This document shows, one piece after another, positions 32,808 through 33,062 of a stretch of DNA of 33,062 bases. This stretch comes from Deltaproteobacteria bacterium (GTDB lineage Bacteria; Desulfobacterota; Binatia; UTPRO1). The notes under the pieces are model-generated. The model made no database searches. It was not told the DNA's origin and worked only from the letters and a program-made list of their open reading frames with translations. The position numbers and the translations under genes were made by a program. The stretch spans positions 1-33,062 of the forward strand of contig JAJCZP010000008.1 of NCBI GenBank assembly GCA_029262315.1. The letters are read 5' to 3'. Each line of letters starts with the position of its first letter. The first letter of the stretch is position 1.

Positions 32808-33062
32808 TCACATCCCCCGGAAGATGAAGTACGCCGCGCCCGCGAGGCACAGAGACGCCCACAGGTAGTCGGTCTTCAGCGGAGCACCCATCACGAACAC
32901 GGCGAACGGAATGAAGATCAGCAGCGACATCCCGATCTGAAGAATCTGTAGCTGGCTGAGCGTGAGCGCGCCGTAGCCAATGCGATTGGCTGGAACGTGC
33001 ACCGTGTACTCGAAGAAGGCGATGCCCCAGCTGACGAGTGCCGCGATGTACCAGGGTTTGTG
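32808..33062 (-). CDS. DUF486 membrane protein (5' end beyond the window)
   Basis: Minus-strand frame open to the right edge, ending with TGA at 32808-32810, giving the last 84 residues. The sequence contains WYIAALVSWGIAFFEYTVHV, PANRIGY, LSQLQILQ and GAPLKTDYLWASLC, typical of the small DUF486 family with four membrane spans, about 115 aa in full. It is a drug/metabolite-transporter-like inner-membrane protein of unknown role. The GTG at 33002 is internal, not the start. It converges on the NTF2-like gene after 41 bp. Confidence 0.88.
   Translation of the reverse strand, partial: HKPWYIAALVSWGIAFFEYTVHVPANRIGYGALTLSQLQILQIGMSLLIFIPFAVFVMGAPLKTDYLWASLCLAGAAYFIFRGM

Overview
The window is GC-rich, gene-dense bacterial DNA with short intergenic gaps, many ATGA or TGATG gene overlaps, and Sec-type signal peptides, a lipoprotein and an outer-membrane beta-barrel that point to a Gram-negative cell. 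A secreted protease with a DUF4215 cysteine-rich repeat and an uncharacterised C-terminal module, secreted PD40-type proteins, photolyase, P450 and acyl-CoA dehydrogenase genes suit an environmental deltaproteobacterium-like or Binatota-like lineage. That placement is tentative because there is no rRNA or other phylogenetic marker here. I saw no tRNA, rRNA, CRISPR array or transposase.

Layout. 1-3158: 3' part of an AcoC-like E2/hydrolase fusion, a GMC oxidoreductase and its small partner subunit. 3208-4410: NnrS. 4569-5614: an alpha/beta hydrolase behind a perfect 16-bp palindrome. 5695-8173: a radical SAM/SPASM gene joined to a HemY-type oxidase, with a 26-bp tandem duplication of the hemY start region. 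8441-12590: an orphan secreted protein convergent with a large metzincin-like protease, separated by two strong hairpins and a 17-nt tandem repeat. 12768-13031: a purE remnant. 13314-16909: a five-gene metal-handling block (His-rich exported protein, DUF4198, outer-membrane barrel, two HupE/UreJ membrane proteins), the last four coupled by ATGA overlaps. 17160-18026: a secreted PD40-like protein whose C-terminus is part of a biotin-carrier domain. 18088-19026: a possible glycosyltransferase. 19132-22337: oxyR divergent from a peroxiredoxin-glutaredoxin hybrid and a two-CxxCH cytochrome. 22366-25297: photolyase and an SDR-DUF2867 protein. 25758-26459: a DUF3313 lipoprotein. 26490-29001: divergent acyl-CoA dehydrogenase and P450.

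The most notable element is at 29077-30506. An exported iodothyronine-deiodinase-like protein has an in-frame TGA exactly at the selenocysteine position of the family motif (GSYT-U-PPF). It is followed at the right distance by a plausible bacterial SECIS hairpin with an AGGUG loop. The next gene, starting on the last base of its stop codon, is a paralog that has lost the Sec residue and the other active-site motif. This looks like an active/degenerate pair of exported thioredoxin-fold proteins.

30577-32766 holds a marR gene with an apparently leaderless promoter whose -10 lies in the operator. The same 15-nt operator precedes a downstream membrane protein/SDR/NTF2-like gene set. The window ends in a DUF486 membrane protein on the minus strand.
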